A stretch of DNA of 64,000 bases, from assembly GCA_030041475.1 (NCBI GenBank), contig JASHNU010000073.1:204674-268673 (forward strand), read 5' to 3'. The stretch comes from Candidatus Sulfotelmatobacter sp. (lineage in GTDB: Bacteria; Acidobacteriota; Terriglobia; Terriglobales; Acidobacteriaceae). Numbering within the stretch: the first letter of the stretch is position 1; each line of letters begins with the position of its first letter. The notes under the pieces are model-generated. The model searched no databases. It saw only the letters and a list, made by a program, of their open reading frames with translations, and was not told where the DNA came from. Position numbers and translations under genes: made by a program. Below, in pieces: positions 17,864-26,664 of this stretch.

Positions 17864-20617
17864 GTGAGTCAGGTATCCAGCCCCGCCATACGCTCCATCG
17901 TTGACAAGGCTTATCCTGCCGCTCCCCGTGCGCGTGCAGGCTTGGATCCACTTTTCCTTCCCCGCTCGGCAGCGGTGATCGGGGCCACCGATCGGCCGGG
18001 AACGGTCGGCCGTAGCGTGATCTCGCATCTGCTCGACAGCAAGTTTCCCATCAAAGTCCATGCTGTAAATCCCAGCCATGGTGAGGTCCTCGGCATCAAA
18101 ACGCACAAGAATATTTGCGACATCGAGGGTGGAGTGGACCTGGCCCTGGTGGTCACGCCGGCCCAGACCGTGCCCCAGATCATCGGCGAGTGCGTAGACG
18201 CGGGCGTGAAATCAGCTGTCGTGATCTCCGCCGGATTCCGCGAGCAAGGGCCTGCGGGTGCAGCGCTGGAAGAAGAAATTCAGAAGCATCTGCGGCGCGG
18301 GAGTCTGCGTCTGATCGGTCCCAACTGCATGGGCTTCATGAATCCCAGCATCGGATTGAATGCGACCTTCGCCAAGACCCTGCCAGAAAAAGGCAGTGTC
18401 GCCTTTCTCAGCCAGAGTGGCGCGCTGCTGACGGCGATTCTCGACTGGAGCAAACGCGAGCATGTCGGCTTCAGTACCATCGTTTCCACCGGTTCGATGC
18501 TCGATGTCGGCTGGGGCGATCTCATCTACTACTTCGGCGACGATCCGCACACCAAGAGCATTCTTCTCTACATGGAGTCGGTAGGAGATGCGCGTTCATT
18601 CCTCTCCGCGGCCCGCGAGATCGCTCTCAGCAAGCCCATCATCGTCATCAAGGCGGGACGCTCGGAAGCTGCTTCGCGCGCGGCCGCGTCGCACACTGGG
18701 GCGTTGACCGGAAGCGACGACGTTCTGGATGCGGCGTTCCGCCGCTGCGGCGTGCTGCGCGTGCAGAATATCGCCGACCTGTTCTATATGGCCGAAGTGC
18801 TGAGCAAGCAGCCGCGCCCGCGTGGCCCGCGCCTGACGATCGTGACCAACGCGGGAGGGCCGGGCGTGCTGGCCACGGACGCACTCATCGCGACCGGCGG
18901 CAAGCTCACTGAACTCTCGCCGGATTCTCTGCAACAGCTCGACAGCTTTCTCTCTCCTCACTGGAGTCACGGCAATCCCGTCGACGTTCTGGCCGATACG
19001 AATGCGGAGGGTTTGGTCAAGGCGGTGGACATCGCATCGAAAGACCCGGGAAGCGACGGCTTGCTCGCGGTGATTGCGCCGCAGGGTCTCGCCGATCCCA
19101 CCCAGGTAGCGGAACGCATGCGGCCCTACGCCCACAGCTCGGGCAAACCAGTGCTGGCCAGCTGGATGGGCGGCGACGGCGTGGCGCAAGGGACCGCGAT
19201 TCTCAATGCCGCCGGCATCCCCACCTTCAACTATCCCGACGCTGCGGCTCGCGCCTTCACTTACATGTGGCGCTACACCTACAACTTGCGCGGTCTCTAT
19301 GAGACTCCGGCGCTGGTAGAAGGACCCGAGATCTCCGCCGAGGCGCGCCGCAAGGTCAGAGAATTCGTGCAAAGCGCGCGCTCCTGCGGCCGAACCTTGC
19401 TCAACGAATTCGAATCCAAGCAGCTGCTGGCCAACTACGGAATTCCGGTGGTCGAAACCCGCGTGGCCGAAAACGAAGAGCAGGCAGTGGCGCTCGCTGC
19501 CGAAATCGGCTATCCCGTCGTACTGAAACTCTTGTCGAATACCATTGCCCACAAAACCGACGTGAACGGTGTTCATCTCGGTCTGAAGAACGAGGAGCAG
19601 GTACACACCGCGTTTCGTGCTATTCAGTCTTCGGTTGCGCAAAACGCCGGCCCCGAACACTTCTCCGGTGTGACCGTGCAGCCCAATGTGAAGCGCGAAG
19701 GCTACGAACTCATTCTGGGCAGCAGCGTGGATGCGCAGTTTGGTCCCGTCATTTTGTTTGGCACGGGCGGAGTTATGGTTGAAGTGTACCGCGACCGCGC
19801 ACTGGCGCTGCCGCCACTGAACACCACTCTGGCCCATCGCTTGATGGAGCAGACAAAGATCTTCTCTGCACTCGAGGGCGTGCGCGGGCGCCAACCGGTT
19901 AACTTGACCGCCCTCGAAGGCTTGCTGGTGCGTTTCAGTCAACTTGTGATCGAGCAACCATGGATCAAGGAGATTGACATCAATCCTGTCCTGGCCACAC
20001 CGGAACACCTGCTCGCACTCGATGCACGCATGGTCCTCCATGACGCCACAGTCCGGTCAGAGCAACTGCCGCGGCCGACCATTCGGCCATACCCTGCGCA
20101 ATACATCTGGTCGTGGAAACTCAAAGACGGCACCCCGGCCACGATCCGCCCAATCCGTCCCGAGGACGAGCCGTTCATGGTGCAGTTTCACCACACGCTT
20201 TCCGAACGCAGCGTTTACCTGCGCTATTTCTGCTCCTTGAGTCTGAGCACGCGCGTGGAGCACGAGCGTCTTGTGAGAATCTGTTTTGGCAGCTATGAGC
20301 GCGGATTTGCCCTGGTCGCTGATCGTACGAACCCGGACACCGGACAGCACGAAATTCTCGGCGTAGCCCGGTTCAGCGCCATCAATAATGCCGAAGCGGA
20401 GGCGGCCGTTCTGGTTTCAGATCGTTGGCAGGGGCTCGGCCTGGGAACCGAATTACTGGCGAGCGTGGCTCGCGTCGCACGGGAGGAAAACTTCAAGAGA
20501 CTTTCCGCTGAAATCCTGCGCGACAACCTGGCAACGCAGGCCATCTTCAAGAAAGTGGGATTCCGCCTGCACGCAATGGATGATCCCTCTTCTGTGTCAG
20601 CTCTCCTGGAGCTTTAG
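17864..20617 (+). CDS. ADP-forming acyl-CoA synthetase fused to a GNAT acetyltransferase
   Basis: 917 residues from GTG 17864 (GGAG 17853-17856, 7 nt spacing). Domain order: CoA-binding Rossmann (about 15-140), succinyl-CoA-ligase-like domain (about 150-300), ligase flavodoxin-like part with [13 protein letters not shown] (about 325-470), ATP-grasp (about 500-715, [14 protein letters not shown] and [18 protein letters not shown]), and a C-terminal GNAT domain (about 755-917) with the acetyl-CoA loop [13 protein letters not shown]. This is the architecture of PatZ/Pat protein acetyltransferases. Unlike E. coli PatZ, the phospho-histidine motif [12 protein letters not shown] is intact (H277), so acetyl-CoA + ADP + Pi to acetate + ATP is plausible. 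It is divergent from the Crp/Fnr gene. Confidence 0.93.
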   Translation: MSQVSSPAIRSIVDKAYPAAPRARAGLDPLFLPRSAAVIGATDRPGTVGRSVISHLLDSKFPIKVHAVNPSHGEVLGIKTHKNICDIEGGVDLALVVTPAQTVPQIIGECVDAGVKSAVVISAGFREQGPAGAALEEEIQKHLRRGSLRLIGPNCMGFMNPSIGLNATFAKTLPEKGSVAFLSQSGALLTAILDWSKREHVGFSTIVSTGSMLDVGWGDLIYYFGDDPHTKSILLYMESVGDARSFLSAAREIALSKPIIVIKAGRSEAASRAAASHTGALTGSDDVLDAAFRRCGVLRVQNIADLFYMAEVLSKQPRPRGPRLTIVTNAGGPGVLATDALIATGGKLTELSPDSLQQLDSFLSPHWSHGNPVDVLADTNAEGLVKAVDIASKDPGSDGLLAVIAPQGLADPTQVAERMRPYAHSSGKPVLASWMGGDGVAQGTAILNAAGIPTFNYPDAAARAFTYMWRYTYNLRGLYETPALVEGPEISAEARRKVREFVQSARSCGRTLLNEFESKQLLANYGIPVVETRVAENEEQAVALAAEIGYPVVLKLLSNTIAHKTDVNGVHLGLKNEEQVHTAFRAIQSSVAQNAGPEHFSGVTVQPNVKREGYELILGSSVDAQFGPVILFGTGGVMVEVYRDRALALPPLNTTLAHRLMEQTKIFSALEGVRGRQPVNLTALEGLLVRFSQLVIEQPWIKEIDINPVLATPEHLLALDARMVLHDATVRSEQLPRPTIRPYPAQYIWSWKLKDGTPATIRPIRPEDEPFMVQFHHTLSERSVYLRYFCSLSLSTRVEHERLVRICFGSYERGFALVADRTNPDTGQHEILGVARFSAINNAEAEAAVLVSDRWQGLGLGTELLASVARVAREENFKRLSAEILRDNLATQAIFKKVGFRLHAMDDPSSVSALLEL

Positions 20618-20644
20618 AAGCTGGCCGCGCGTGAAGTCACGCCC

Positions 20645-21097
20645 TTAAACCACGCGCGCGGGTTTCACGATTTCCAACTGAGGCTCGAACTTCAGCGCCG
20701 TTCCGATCGCGCGCGAAACCAAACACAGTTTTTCTGCTCGCTTCAGTAGATCGAGCGCACGCTCCCTTTCATCGGCTGACGCGATCTTGAGATTGGGCCG
20801 TACCACGATTTGAGTGAAAGTCCAGCCCGCTTCTCCCTTGCGTACCGTGCCGCTGGCTTCCACCTGCAGGTCAGTGAAGTTAAACTGCGCTGTTCCGGCA
20901 ATCGCTCTCAGGGTCGTGGTGTAGCAACCCGCCAGGGCCGCCAGTAAGAGTTCCTCCGGCGTCCACCGGCCTTCGAGGCCGCCAAATTCTGTTGGGGCCG
21001 TAAAGTGGATTGCATTGGGCGCGGAGTCGGACTTGGCCAGACCCGTGCGTCCGGAAGTCCACCATGCTGCTACTCGATATGCGTGCTCGTCATTCAT
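20645..21097 (-). CDS. OsmC family protein (peroxiredoxin-like)
   Basis: 150 residues, the normal OsmC/Ohr size. The two conserved redox cysteines are C58 (ALAGCYTTTL) and C125 (KLCLVSRA). Family members reduce organic hydroperoxides with lipoyl or thiol donors. ATG 21097; a purine tract AGGAG lies rather far upstream (about 13 nt). Convergent with the synthetase-GNAT gene. Confidence 0.92.
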   Translation of the reverse strand: MNDEHAYRVAAWWTSGRTGLAKSDSAPNAIHFTAPTEFGGLEGRWTPEELLLAALAGCYTTTLRAIAGTAQFNFTDLQVEASGTVRKGEAGWTFTQIVVRPNLKIASADERERALDLLKRAEKLCLVSRAIGTALKFEPQLEIVKPARVV

Positions 21098-21206
21098 GAC
21101 GCTTTGATTTCTCCTTGGGAGATGGAATTGTCGGTTTCATTCCGCCAGATAAGGTGGAGCGAACGGGGCCCGGTCACCGCTTCTGTGCAGGTTCAGAGCC
21201 GGCGGA

Positions 21207-21593
21207 CTAGGCCACTCCGTTCTTTTGGGTCACTGCGCGCTCCTGCTCAATCTTCTGAATCTGGTTGCGCAGCCAATTCGCCAGCGCCTCCTCCATTTCG
21301 ACCTGGCTCGCCGTGCGATAAAGATCGTCCACCGTCTGCCCCTGCTCCGTCAGCCGAATAAACCGGCACGGAACGATTTCCGAACGCTGATCCTCGGGAA
21401 CGAATTGCTCCAGCAGGCAGGTCTCGCAGGGATGCGGCCGGGTCGGATCACAGAAGTTGGGGCAAATCGGCGAGTCTTCGAAAATCGCCGGGGCGCGCCA
21501 AGGTGTGCGCGGAGACCGCCCGTACCCGCCGTCCTCCAGAAAGCTGAGTTCAAACTTGAGAACCTCTAGGATGTCGCGATCGTCTTGAGTCAT
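21207..21593 (-). CDS. Cysteine-containing small protein, function unknown
   Basis: 128 residues, GAGG 6 nt before the ATG. A central segment carries C44, C48, C56 and C59 (ICPNFCD and HPCETCLLEQ) plus C76. The CX3C-x7-CX2C spacing could bind a metal or an Fe-S cluster. The rest is acidic and helical, ending in a Gln-rich C-terminus. I do not recognise the family. Its upstream region holds a cluster of four CRP-type palindromes (21663-21890), so it is likely among the genes controlled by the Crp/Fnr protein at 16.9 kb. Confidence 0.72.
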   Translation of the reverse strand: MTQDDRDILEVLKFELSFLEDGGYGRSPRTPWRAPAIFEDSPICPNFCDPTRPHPCETCLLEQFVPEDQRSEIVPCRFIRLTEQGQTVDDLYRTASQVEMEEALANWLRNQIQKIEQERAVTQKNGVA

Positions 21594-21662
21594 AGGGCAC
21601 CTCGATTGGGGTGAGAATGCCAGAGCCTAAGCGGGAACTCCGTGTATTCCGTCACTGGGAAT

Positions 21663-21678
21663 AGTGATTTGGCTCACA
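21663..21678. promoter_or_regulatory. CRP-type palindrome upstream of the cysteine protein
   Basis: AGTGA-TTTGGC-TCACA, centred 77 bp upstream of the start of the minus-strand gene at 21593. Close to the promoter of that gene. Confidence 0.6.
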
Positions 21679-21748
21679 TAGAAGGCATGTGGTTGCGGGC
21701 GCCAACGTGCGACTTGCCCCTATTTTGAGGGAATTTCACGGGGAAAGG

Positions 21749-21764
21749 CGTGATTCTAATCACA
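21749..21764. promoter_or_regulatory. CRP-type palindrome, first of a tandem pair
   Basis: CGTGA-TTCTAA-TCACA. Centre-to-centre distance to the next site is 22 bp, two helical turns, so two dimers would sit on the same DNA face. Confidence 0.7.
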
Positions 21765-21770
21765 GGGGAG

Positions 21771-21786
21771 TGTGATCCTGATCAAA
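21771..21786. promoter_or_regulatory. CRP-type palindrome, second of a tandem pair
   Basis: TGTGA-TCCTGA-TCAAA, one half perfect and the other with one mismatch. Tandem with 21749-21764. Confidence 0.6.
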
Positions 21787-21870
21787 CACAGGCCAGAGCA
21801 TCCGAATCCAGATTGGTCCTGAAATCGGCCTGATACGGGGGATACCTGCCACAACCTGAGATCGTACTGA

Positions 21871-21890
21871 AATCACACCGATGTGTGATT
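21871..21890. promoter_or_regulatory. Inverted CRP half-sites after the radical SAM gene
   Basis: AATCACA-CCGATG-TGTGATT is a perfect 7-bp dyad made of the same half-sites in the opposite order. It lies 31 bp past the stop of the minus-strand radical SAM gene. It could be a binding site or a weak hairpin at the 3' end. Confidence 0.4.
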
Positions 21891-21920
21891 CCAAGCCGAG
21901 GCATCCGAACCACGAATCTT

Positions 21921-23066
21921 TCAACGCTTCTGAGGAGGCATGTAGGCGCAGCAGGGCTCCTCCGCGAACAGATCACCGGTCATCGCATAGGCGCGCGCCC
22001 GCGACCCGCCACAGACATTGCGGACTTCGCAACGACCGCACTTGCCCTTGAGTTGCGAACTGTCTCGCAGGGACACGAACAAAGGCGAATCACCGAAGAG
22101 TCTTGCGAGTGGCTCTCTGGTCACGTTGCCGGCCGAAAGGCGCAGGAAACGGCTGGGGTAGACCTCGCCTTCATGATTGATGAAGACGAAACCTTTGCCG
22201 TCGTTTACGCCTTTGGGAGCGCAGGTGATGGCCTCTGACTCTGTCAAGTCGGCCTGCGATTCCCGCAACCGCTGCTGCAAGAGATACCGCTGATAGTGCT
22301 GGCCTTCCGTGGTTTTGATCTGAAAGTGTACCCGCTTCGAGGCTGCGTACAGCTTAGCAAACACCTCTTCGTGTTCCTCGGCAGTAAGTAGTTCCGCCAC
22401 CTGATCCCGGTTGCTGGGAACCAGGAAGAAGACATTCCACAGGGCCAGGTCGAGACGAGCAAGCAACTCGATCATGGGATCGATATCGTGAAAATTGCGT
22501 CGCGCCACGACGGTGTTGATCTGCACCGGCAACTCCACATCATGGCAAAACCCGATGGCGTCAAGCGTGCGCTTGTGAGCTCCGGCAACCTTCCAATAGG
22601 CGTCGTCGAGCACAGCTGTCGAGCCATGCATCCACAAAGCAAGGCGCATCAGGCCGCGCGCTTTCAGCTCAGCAACGGTCTCGGCATCCAGCTTCGCAGT
22701 AGGAGGCAGCGTCAGAGAAGTCCGCACCGAGCGGCGCGCCGCAAACTCGACGATGGGAAACAGATCCGGCCGCTGCAGCGGATCGCCGCCCGTCAGCACA
22801 AGCAGTGGCACGTGCATGGCCGCCACCTCTTCGATCATATGAAAGGCTTCGGCGGTCGAGAATTCCCTCTTGTCCCGGGCGGACCGCGCGCTTCTTGCGA
22901 GCGCAGATTTCCGGTCGCAAGGCGGTGTCATCTCCCACGTCACTTGTAGCGGCCGCAGCTGAAAATTCGGACCCTTCGACCCCGCCAAACTCGACCAGCC
23001 CGCCGCAGATGACGGGACCTTTCCGGCAGTGGCCGCGTGCACGGGTTTCGCCAAGGCATTCGACAT
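21921..23066 (-). CDS. Radical SAM/SPASM-fold protein with a degenerate cluster motif
   Basis: 381 residues. Overall it follows a radical SAM/SPASM family: strand 1 LQVTWEMTPPCD, the glycine-rich LTGGDPLQRPDL, the segment LPVQINTVVARRN, WNVFFLVP, VNDGKGFVFINHEGEVYPS and a SPASM tail with CGRCEVRNVCGGSRARAYAMTGD and a terminal CC. The SAM-cluster motif CX3CX2C is broken: C50 is kept, but the next two positions are S54 and A57. No frameshift restores them. Canonical SAM cleavage is therefore doubtful, while the auxiliary SPASM cluster site looks intact. It is divergent from the cytochrome operon with shared CRP-type sites. It might be a non-catalytic relative or use a partner. Confidence 0.85.
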   Translation of the reverse strand: MSNALAKPVHAATAGKVPSSAAGWSSLAGSKGPNFQLRPLQVTWEMTPPCDRKSALARSARSARDKREFSTAEAFHMIEEVAAMHVPLLVLTGGDPLQRPDLFPIVEFAARRSVRTSLTLPPTAKLDAETVAELKARGLMRLALWMHGSTAVLDDAYWKVAGAHKRTLDAIGFCHDVELPVQINTVVARRNFHDIDPMIELLARLDLALWNVFFLVPSNRDQVAELLTAEEHEEVFAKLYAASKRVHFQIKTTEGQHYQRYLLQQRLRESQADLTESEAITCAPKGVNDGKGFVFINHEGEVYPSRFLRLSAGNVTREPLARLFGDSPLFVSLRDSSQLKGKCGRCEVRNVCGGSRARAYAMTGDLFAEEPCCAYMPPQKR

Positions 23067-23123
23067 GGCACAAAGGTTAGTTCTAATCTACGGCTAGCAA
23101 CAGTGCGGGGTCGCACCGAAGGC

Positions 23124-23139
23124 CGTGACAGCGGTCACA
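23124..23139. promoter_or_regulatory. CRP-type palindrome in the radical SAM/cytochrome divergent region
   Basis: CGTGA-CAGCGG-TCACA, in the 190-bp region between the two divergent transcription units. Confidence 0.6.
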
Positions 23140-23157
23140 AAACCCGGCGGAAGGCCT

Positions 23158-23173
23158 TGTGATCTCTGTCACG
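23158..23173. promoter_or_regulatory. CRP-type palindrome upstream of the cytochrome operon
   Basis: TGTGA-TCTCTG-TCACG, centred 34 bp from the previous site and 91 bp before the cytochrome c start. A weak -10-like CATAGG (23192-23197) lies about 29 bp downstream of its centre, roughly the spacing of a class II activated promoter. Confidence 0.65.
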
Positions 23174-23256
23174 GGGCCAAGTGACTTCTGCCATAGGTCA
23201 GTGCGGACCCTCATGCGAACCTACCCTGTTGCAAAAACTCTCAGGAGGAAACCAAA

Positions 23257-23574
23257 GTGAAACGACTTGTCATTCGGGCAACCCTGGTAACGCTGTTGGC
23301 AGTTGCTGTTGTCGCTCTCTATAGTCCATCCGTCGCAGCGCAGGATGCCGCGGGAACCTACAAAGCCAAGTGCGCCATGTGCCATGGACCTGACGGCAAG
23401 GGCGGCAAAATGGGGACCCGCGACTTTGCCTCGCCTGAAGTAAAAGCCGAAACCGATGCCCAACTGACTGAGATCGTCACCAAGGGCAAGGGCAAGATGC
23501 CGGCCTACGAGGGCAAGCTGAAAGATACGGAGATCAAAGACCTGGTTGCATACGTCCGCAGCCTGGCCAAGTAA
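23257..23574 (+). CDS. Monoheme c-type cytochrome
   Basis: 105 residues with a Sec signal peptide (cleavage likely after SVAA, about residue 28). One heme site CAMCH (C39, C42, H43), with M81 in KGKMPAYEG as the likely sixth ligand, gives a small class I periplasmic cytochrome. AGGAGG precedes the ATG. First gene of a run of five cytochrome genes; the gap to the next is 93 bp and contains a small hairpin. It probably carries single electrons between the membrane complexes and other periplasmic partners. Confidence 0.95.
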   Translation: MKRLVIRATLVTLLAVAVVALYSPSVAAQDAAGTYKAKCAMCHGPDGKGGKMGTRDFASPEVKAETDAQLTEIVTKGKGKMPAYEGKLKDTEIKDLVAYVRSLAK

Positions 23575-23667
23575 GAGTTGCAGCGGCCGGGTTAAGGCAA
23601 TAAGAAAGGCGGCTTTGGTGCAGCCGCACAAAAATCGCTTGATTGTGAAGGACCGGCGGGTGAGAGT

Positions 23668-25731
23668 ATGCCAACGCGGACAAAACGGAATGTTTTTGCG
23701 CTTGGCATCGCTCTCACCCTCTTCTTAACCGCCGGTGCCGCGCGCTCTGCCGCGCCAGAAATTTCCAGCACCGACGATTGTCTCGCCTGCCACAGCGACA
23801 AAACTCTGACCACCAAACGCGGCGTGCGCACCGTCTCTCTGTTTGTCGACGGCAAGAAGTTCGCCTCCTCGGTGCATGGTTCGTTTTCGTGCACCAACTG
23901 TCACGCTGACCTGGAGGGCAAAGACCTGCCCCACTCCACGCCTCTGGCCCGCGTCCAATGCGGTACCTGCCACACCGAGGAGCAGAAGCAGCACTCGCAG
24001 TCCCTGCACGGCAAAGCCATTGCCCGCGGCGACCCGCTCGCTCCCCATTGCGTCGATTGCCACGGCAATCACGACATTGTGCCCGTCCGGGACCGCAACT
24101 CCGCCGTGGCTCCGCTGAAAGTTCCTTTCGTTTGCGGAAGATGCCACCAGGAGGGCACGCCTGTCCAACTCAATCGCAATATCGACCAGCACGACATCCT
24201 GCAGAACTACTCCGAGAGCATTCATGGCGAGGCGCTGCTCCAGAAGGGCCTGGTGGTCGCGGCCAACTGCGTCTCCTGCCACACGCCGCACAACATCCTT
24301 CCTCACACCGATCCCAATTCCTCCATCAATCGGCGCAACATCGCGGCGACCTGCACCAAGTGTCACGCCGAGATCGAGACCGTACACCGCAAGACCATCC
24401 GCGGAGAGCTTTGGGAGAAGGAAGCTCACGTTCTTCCCGCATGCGTGGACTGCCACCAGCCGCACAAGATCCGCAACGTTTTCTATACCCAAGGCATGGC
24501 TGACGCCGATTGCATGCGCTGCCACGCCAACGAAAAGTTGAAAGCGGCCGACGGCCGCAGCATGTTCGTAAGCGCCGCAGAAATCGCCGCCTCGCGGCAT
24601 GCTCACCCGCGCACGCAGGCGACGCCCGTCTCCTGCAGCCAGTGCCACTCTGAAGTCAATGCCTCACGCGTCCGCCCCTGCGAGACGATCACTCACCCGG
24701 TCGACTGCAGCCGCTGCCACGTCGAGGTCGGCCAGCAGTACCAGCGCAGCAAGCACGGTCAACTTCTCGCCGCCAACGAACCCAACGCACCCAGTTGCAG
24801 GGACTGCCACAGCACGCATCGCATTCTCGACAAACGGGATCCTCAGTCGAAAACCTTCTCCACCAACGTGCCCAACCTGTGCGGCGGCTGCCACCGGGAA
24901 GGGCAGAAGGCGGCGGTTCGCTACACCGGCGCGCAGCACGAAATCATTCAGCATTACCAGGAAAGCATTCACGGCAAGGGCCTGCTGCGCAGCGGATTGA
25001 CCGTTACCGCGACCTGCACCAACTGCCATACCGCACACATGGTCCTGCCCGCGTCAGACCCGGAGTCCTCGGTCAATTCGAAAAATGTTCCGTCCACCTG
25101 CGGCGCCTGCCATCACGGCATCGAAGAGCAGTTCGAGCAGAGCATTCACTCGCGTCTTGTCACCAAGACCGACAAGCAACTCCCGGTTTGCAACGACTGC
25201 CACAGCGCCCACACCATCCGCCGCACCGACGACACCGGCTTCATGCTCGACATCATGGATAAGTGCGGCAAGTGCCACAGCGAGATCGCCAAGACTTACT
25301 TCGATACCTATCACGGCAAAGTGTCGCGCCTGGGCTATACCAAAACAGCGAAATGCTACGACTGCCACGGCGCGCACGATATTCTGCCACCCACCGATCC
25401 CCGTTCGCATCTGAGCCGCGCCAACGTGGTCGCAACCTGCCAGAAATGCCACGCCACCGCGACTCGCCGGTTTGCCGGCTATTTGACTCATGCCACGCAC
25501 CACGATCCCAAGAAGTATCCGTTCCTGTTCTGGACGTTCTGGGGCATGACCACGCTTCTGATCTCGACCTTCGTGATGGGCGGCATGCACACTCTGCTCT
25601 GGCTCCCGCGTGCGTTGCAGATGCGCCGCGACCTGAAAGCCGAGGCAGCCCGCGAAGAAGGCAAAGAAGAAGAGGCGGAGCGGTCAAACGGAAGGAAATC
25701 GTCGGGCGAGGAGGGATCCCATGCCGACTGA
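23668..25731 (+). CDS. Nineteen-heme c-type cytochrome with C-terminal membrane anchor
   Basis: 687 residues. A signal peptide (about 1-28) is followed by a periplasmic part with 19 CXXCH motifs, from CLACH near residue 38 to CQKCH near 590. One transmembrane helix (about 608-636, FLFWTFWGMTTLLISTFVMG) then precedes a basic/acidic cytoplasmic tail. The module QHDILQNYSESIHGEALL with following hemes recurs as QHEIIQHYQESIHGKGLL, so the protein has an internal duplication. It belongs to the doubled-CXXCH/cytochrome c3-like multiheme group. The heme chain would act as an electron wire away from the membrane. Its stop overlaps the next gene by 11 bp. Confidence 0.95.
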   Translation: MPTRTKRNVFALGIALTLFLTAGAARSAAPEISSTDDCLACHSDKTLTTKRGVRTVSLFVDGKKFASSVHGSFSCTNCHADLEGKDLPHSTPLARVQCGTCHTEEQKQHSQSLHGKAIARGDPLAPHCVDCHGNHDIVPVRDRNSAVAPLKVPFVCGRCHQEGTPVQLNRNIDQHDILQNYSESIHGEALLQKGLVVAANCVSCHTPHNILPHTDPNSSINRRNIAATCTKCHAEIETVHRKTIRGELWEKEAHVLPACVDCHQPHKIRNVFYTQGMADADCMRCHANEKLKAADGRSMFVSAAEIAASRHAHPRTQATPVSCSQCHSEVNASRVRPCETITHPVDCSRCHVEVGQQYQRSKHGQLLAANEPNAPSCRDCHSTHRILDKRDPQSKTFSTNVPNLCGGCHREGQKAAVRYTGAQHEIIQHYQESIHGKGLLRSGLTVTATCTNCHTAHMVLPASDPESSVNSKNVPSTCGACHHGIEEQFEQSIHSRLVTKTDKQLPVCNDCHSAHTIRRTDDTGFMLDIMDKCGKCHSEIAKTYFDTYHGKVSRLGYTKTAKCYDCHGAHDILPPTDPRSHLSRANVVATCQKCHATATRRFAGYLTHATHHDPKKYPFLFWTFWGMTTLLISTFVMGGMHTLLWLPRALQMRRDLKAEAAREEGKEEEAERSNGRKSSGEEGSHAD

Positions 25732-26614
25732 TCTGGAGCTGCGATCCACGGAGGCACGGTCCGGGCGGGCGGCCGAACCTAAACGGCCCGAGCGCGAGTT
25801 CGTGCGCTTCACGCGCCTGCAGCGCACGCTTCACGCCTGCATGATCCTAAGCTTTTTGAGCCTTGCCACGACCGGCCTGACTCTGAAGTTCTCGTACACG
25901 AGGTGGGCCGCGATGGTCTCCCGCTTCCTCGGCGGATTCCAGGTCGCCGGCTTCATTCATCGCAGCGCGGCAATTTTGATGTTCGGGGTTTTCGTCACTC
26001 ACCTGTACAGCCTGGTGAAACTGAAGAAGCTGGAATACAAATCCTGGCGCGCTTTAATCCTCGGCCCCGACACTATGCTGCCCACACGTCAGGATCTGAA
26101 ACAGTTCATTGCTACCATGCGTTGGTTCATCGGCATGGGCCCGCGGCCGCAATACGGGCGCTGGACCTACTGGGAAAAATTCGATTATTTCGCGGTGTTT
26201 TGGGGAATCGCGGTCATCGGTTCGACCGGTCTGACCCTGTGGTTTCCGACTTTCTTTACGCGCTTCATACCCGGCTCATTCATTAACGTCGCCACTGTCA
26301 TTCATAGTGACGAAGCCCTGCTGGCCACGGGCTTCATTTTTACCGTGCACTTCTTCAACACTCATTTGCGGCCGGAAAAGTTCCCCATGGACACAACTAT
26401 TTTCACTGGCCACATGCCCCTGGCCGAACTGAAGCGCGACAAGCCTTTGGAATACGAATCTCTGGTGAGCTCTGGCCTTCTGGAGCAACAGATGGAAGAG
26501 CCACAGCCGGAGATTGTGGTGCGTACGATCCGGTTCCTTGCCTGGATCGCGCTTAGTATCGGTTTCAGCATCGTGATCTGGATCATTTACGCGATGCTGT
26601 TTGCATACAAGTAG
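25721..26614 (+). CDS. Membrane cytochrome b subunit
   Basis: 297 residues with about five transmembrane segments and histidines placed for b-type hemes (LQRTLHACMILSFL, GFIHRSAAILMFGVFVTHLY, ATVIHSDEALLATGFIFTVHFFNTH). It resembles the formate dehydrogenase/hydrogenase cytochrome b fold and the b domain of the 13-heme protein downstream. It would exchange electrons between the quinone pool and the 19-heme cytochrome. It starts 11 bp before the end of that gene, so the two are co-translated. Confidence 0.9.
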   Translation: MPTDLELRSTEARSGRAAEPKRPEREFVRFTRLQRTLHACMILSFLSLATTGLTLKFSYTRWAAMVSRFLGGFQVAGFIHRSAAILMFGVFVTHLYSLVKLKKLEYKSWRALILGPDTMLPTRQDLKQFIATMRWFIGMGPRPQYGRWTYWEKFDYFAVFWGIAVIGSTGLTLWFPTFFTRFIPGSFINVATVIHSDEALLATGFIFTVHFFNTHLRPEKFPMDTTIFTGHMPLAELKRDKPLEYESLVSSGLLEQQMEEPQPEIVVRTIRFLAWIALSIGFSIVIWIIYAMLFAYK

Positions 26615-26664
26615 CGCTGCCGGTCGCCCCCGACGCGATCCGCAGAGGCTACAAGGAGCATGTT

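Larger units (their letters stand above)
21594..21920. other. Gene-free region with a cluster of CRP-type sites
   Basis: This 327-bp gap lies between two minus-strand genes. It holds three TGTGA-N6-TCACA-like sites and one inverted arrangement, listed separately. No open frame with a ribosome-binding site is seen. Confidence 0.7.

Noticed and set aside
18596..20041. 481-codon open frame antisense to the acyl-CoA synthetase gene
   Set aside because: It mirrors the codon bias of the GC-rich gene on the other strand, has no ribosome-binding site and no recognisable domain.
22880..22940. Frameshift in the radical SAM cluster motif
   Set aside because: Neither alternative frame gives CX3CX2C, and the frame before and after the motif is continuous with family sequence on both sides.
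23609..23627. Hairpin GCGGCT/AGCCGC between the first two cytochrome genes as a terminator
   Set aside because: Only 6 bp and without a U-tract on the plus strand; at most a weak attenuator.
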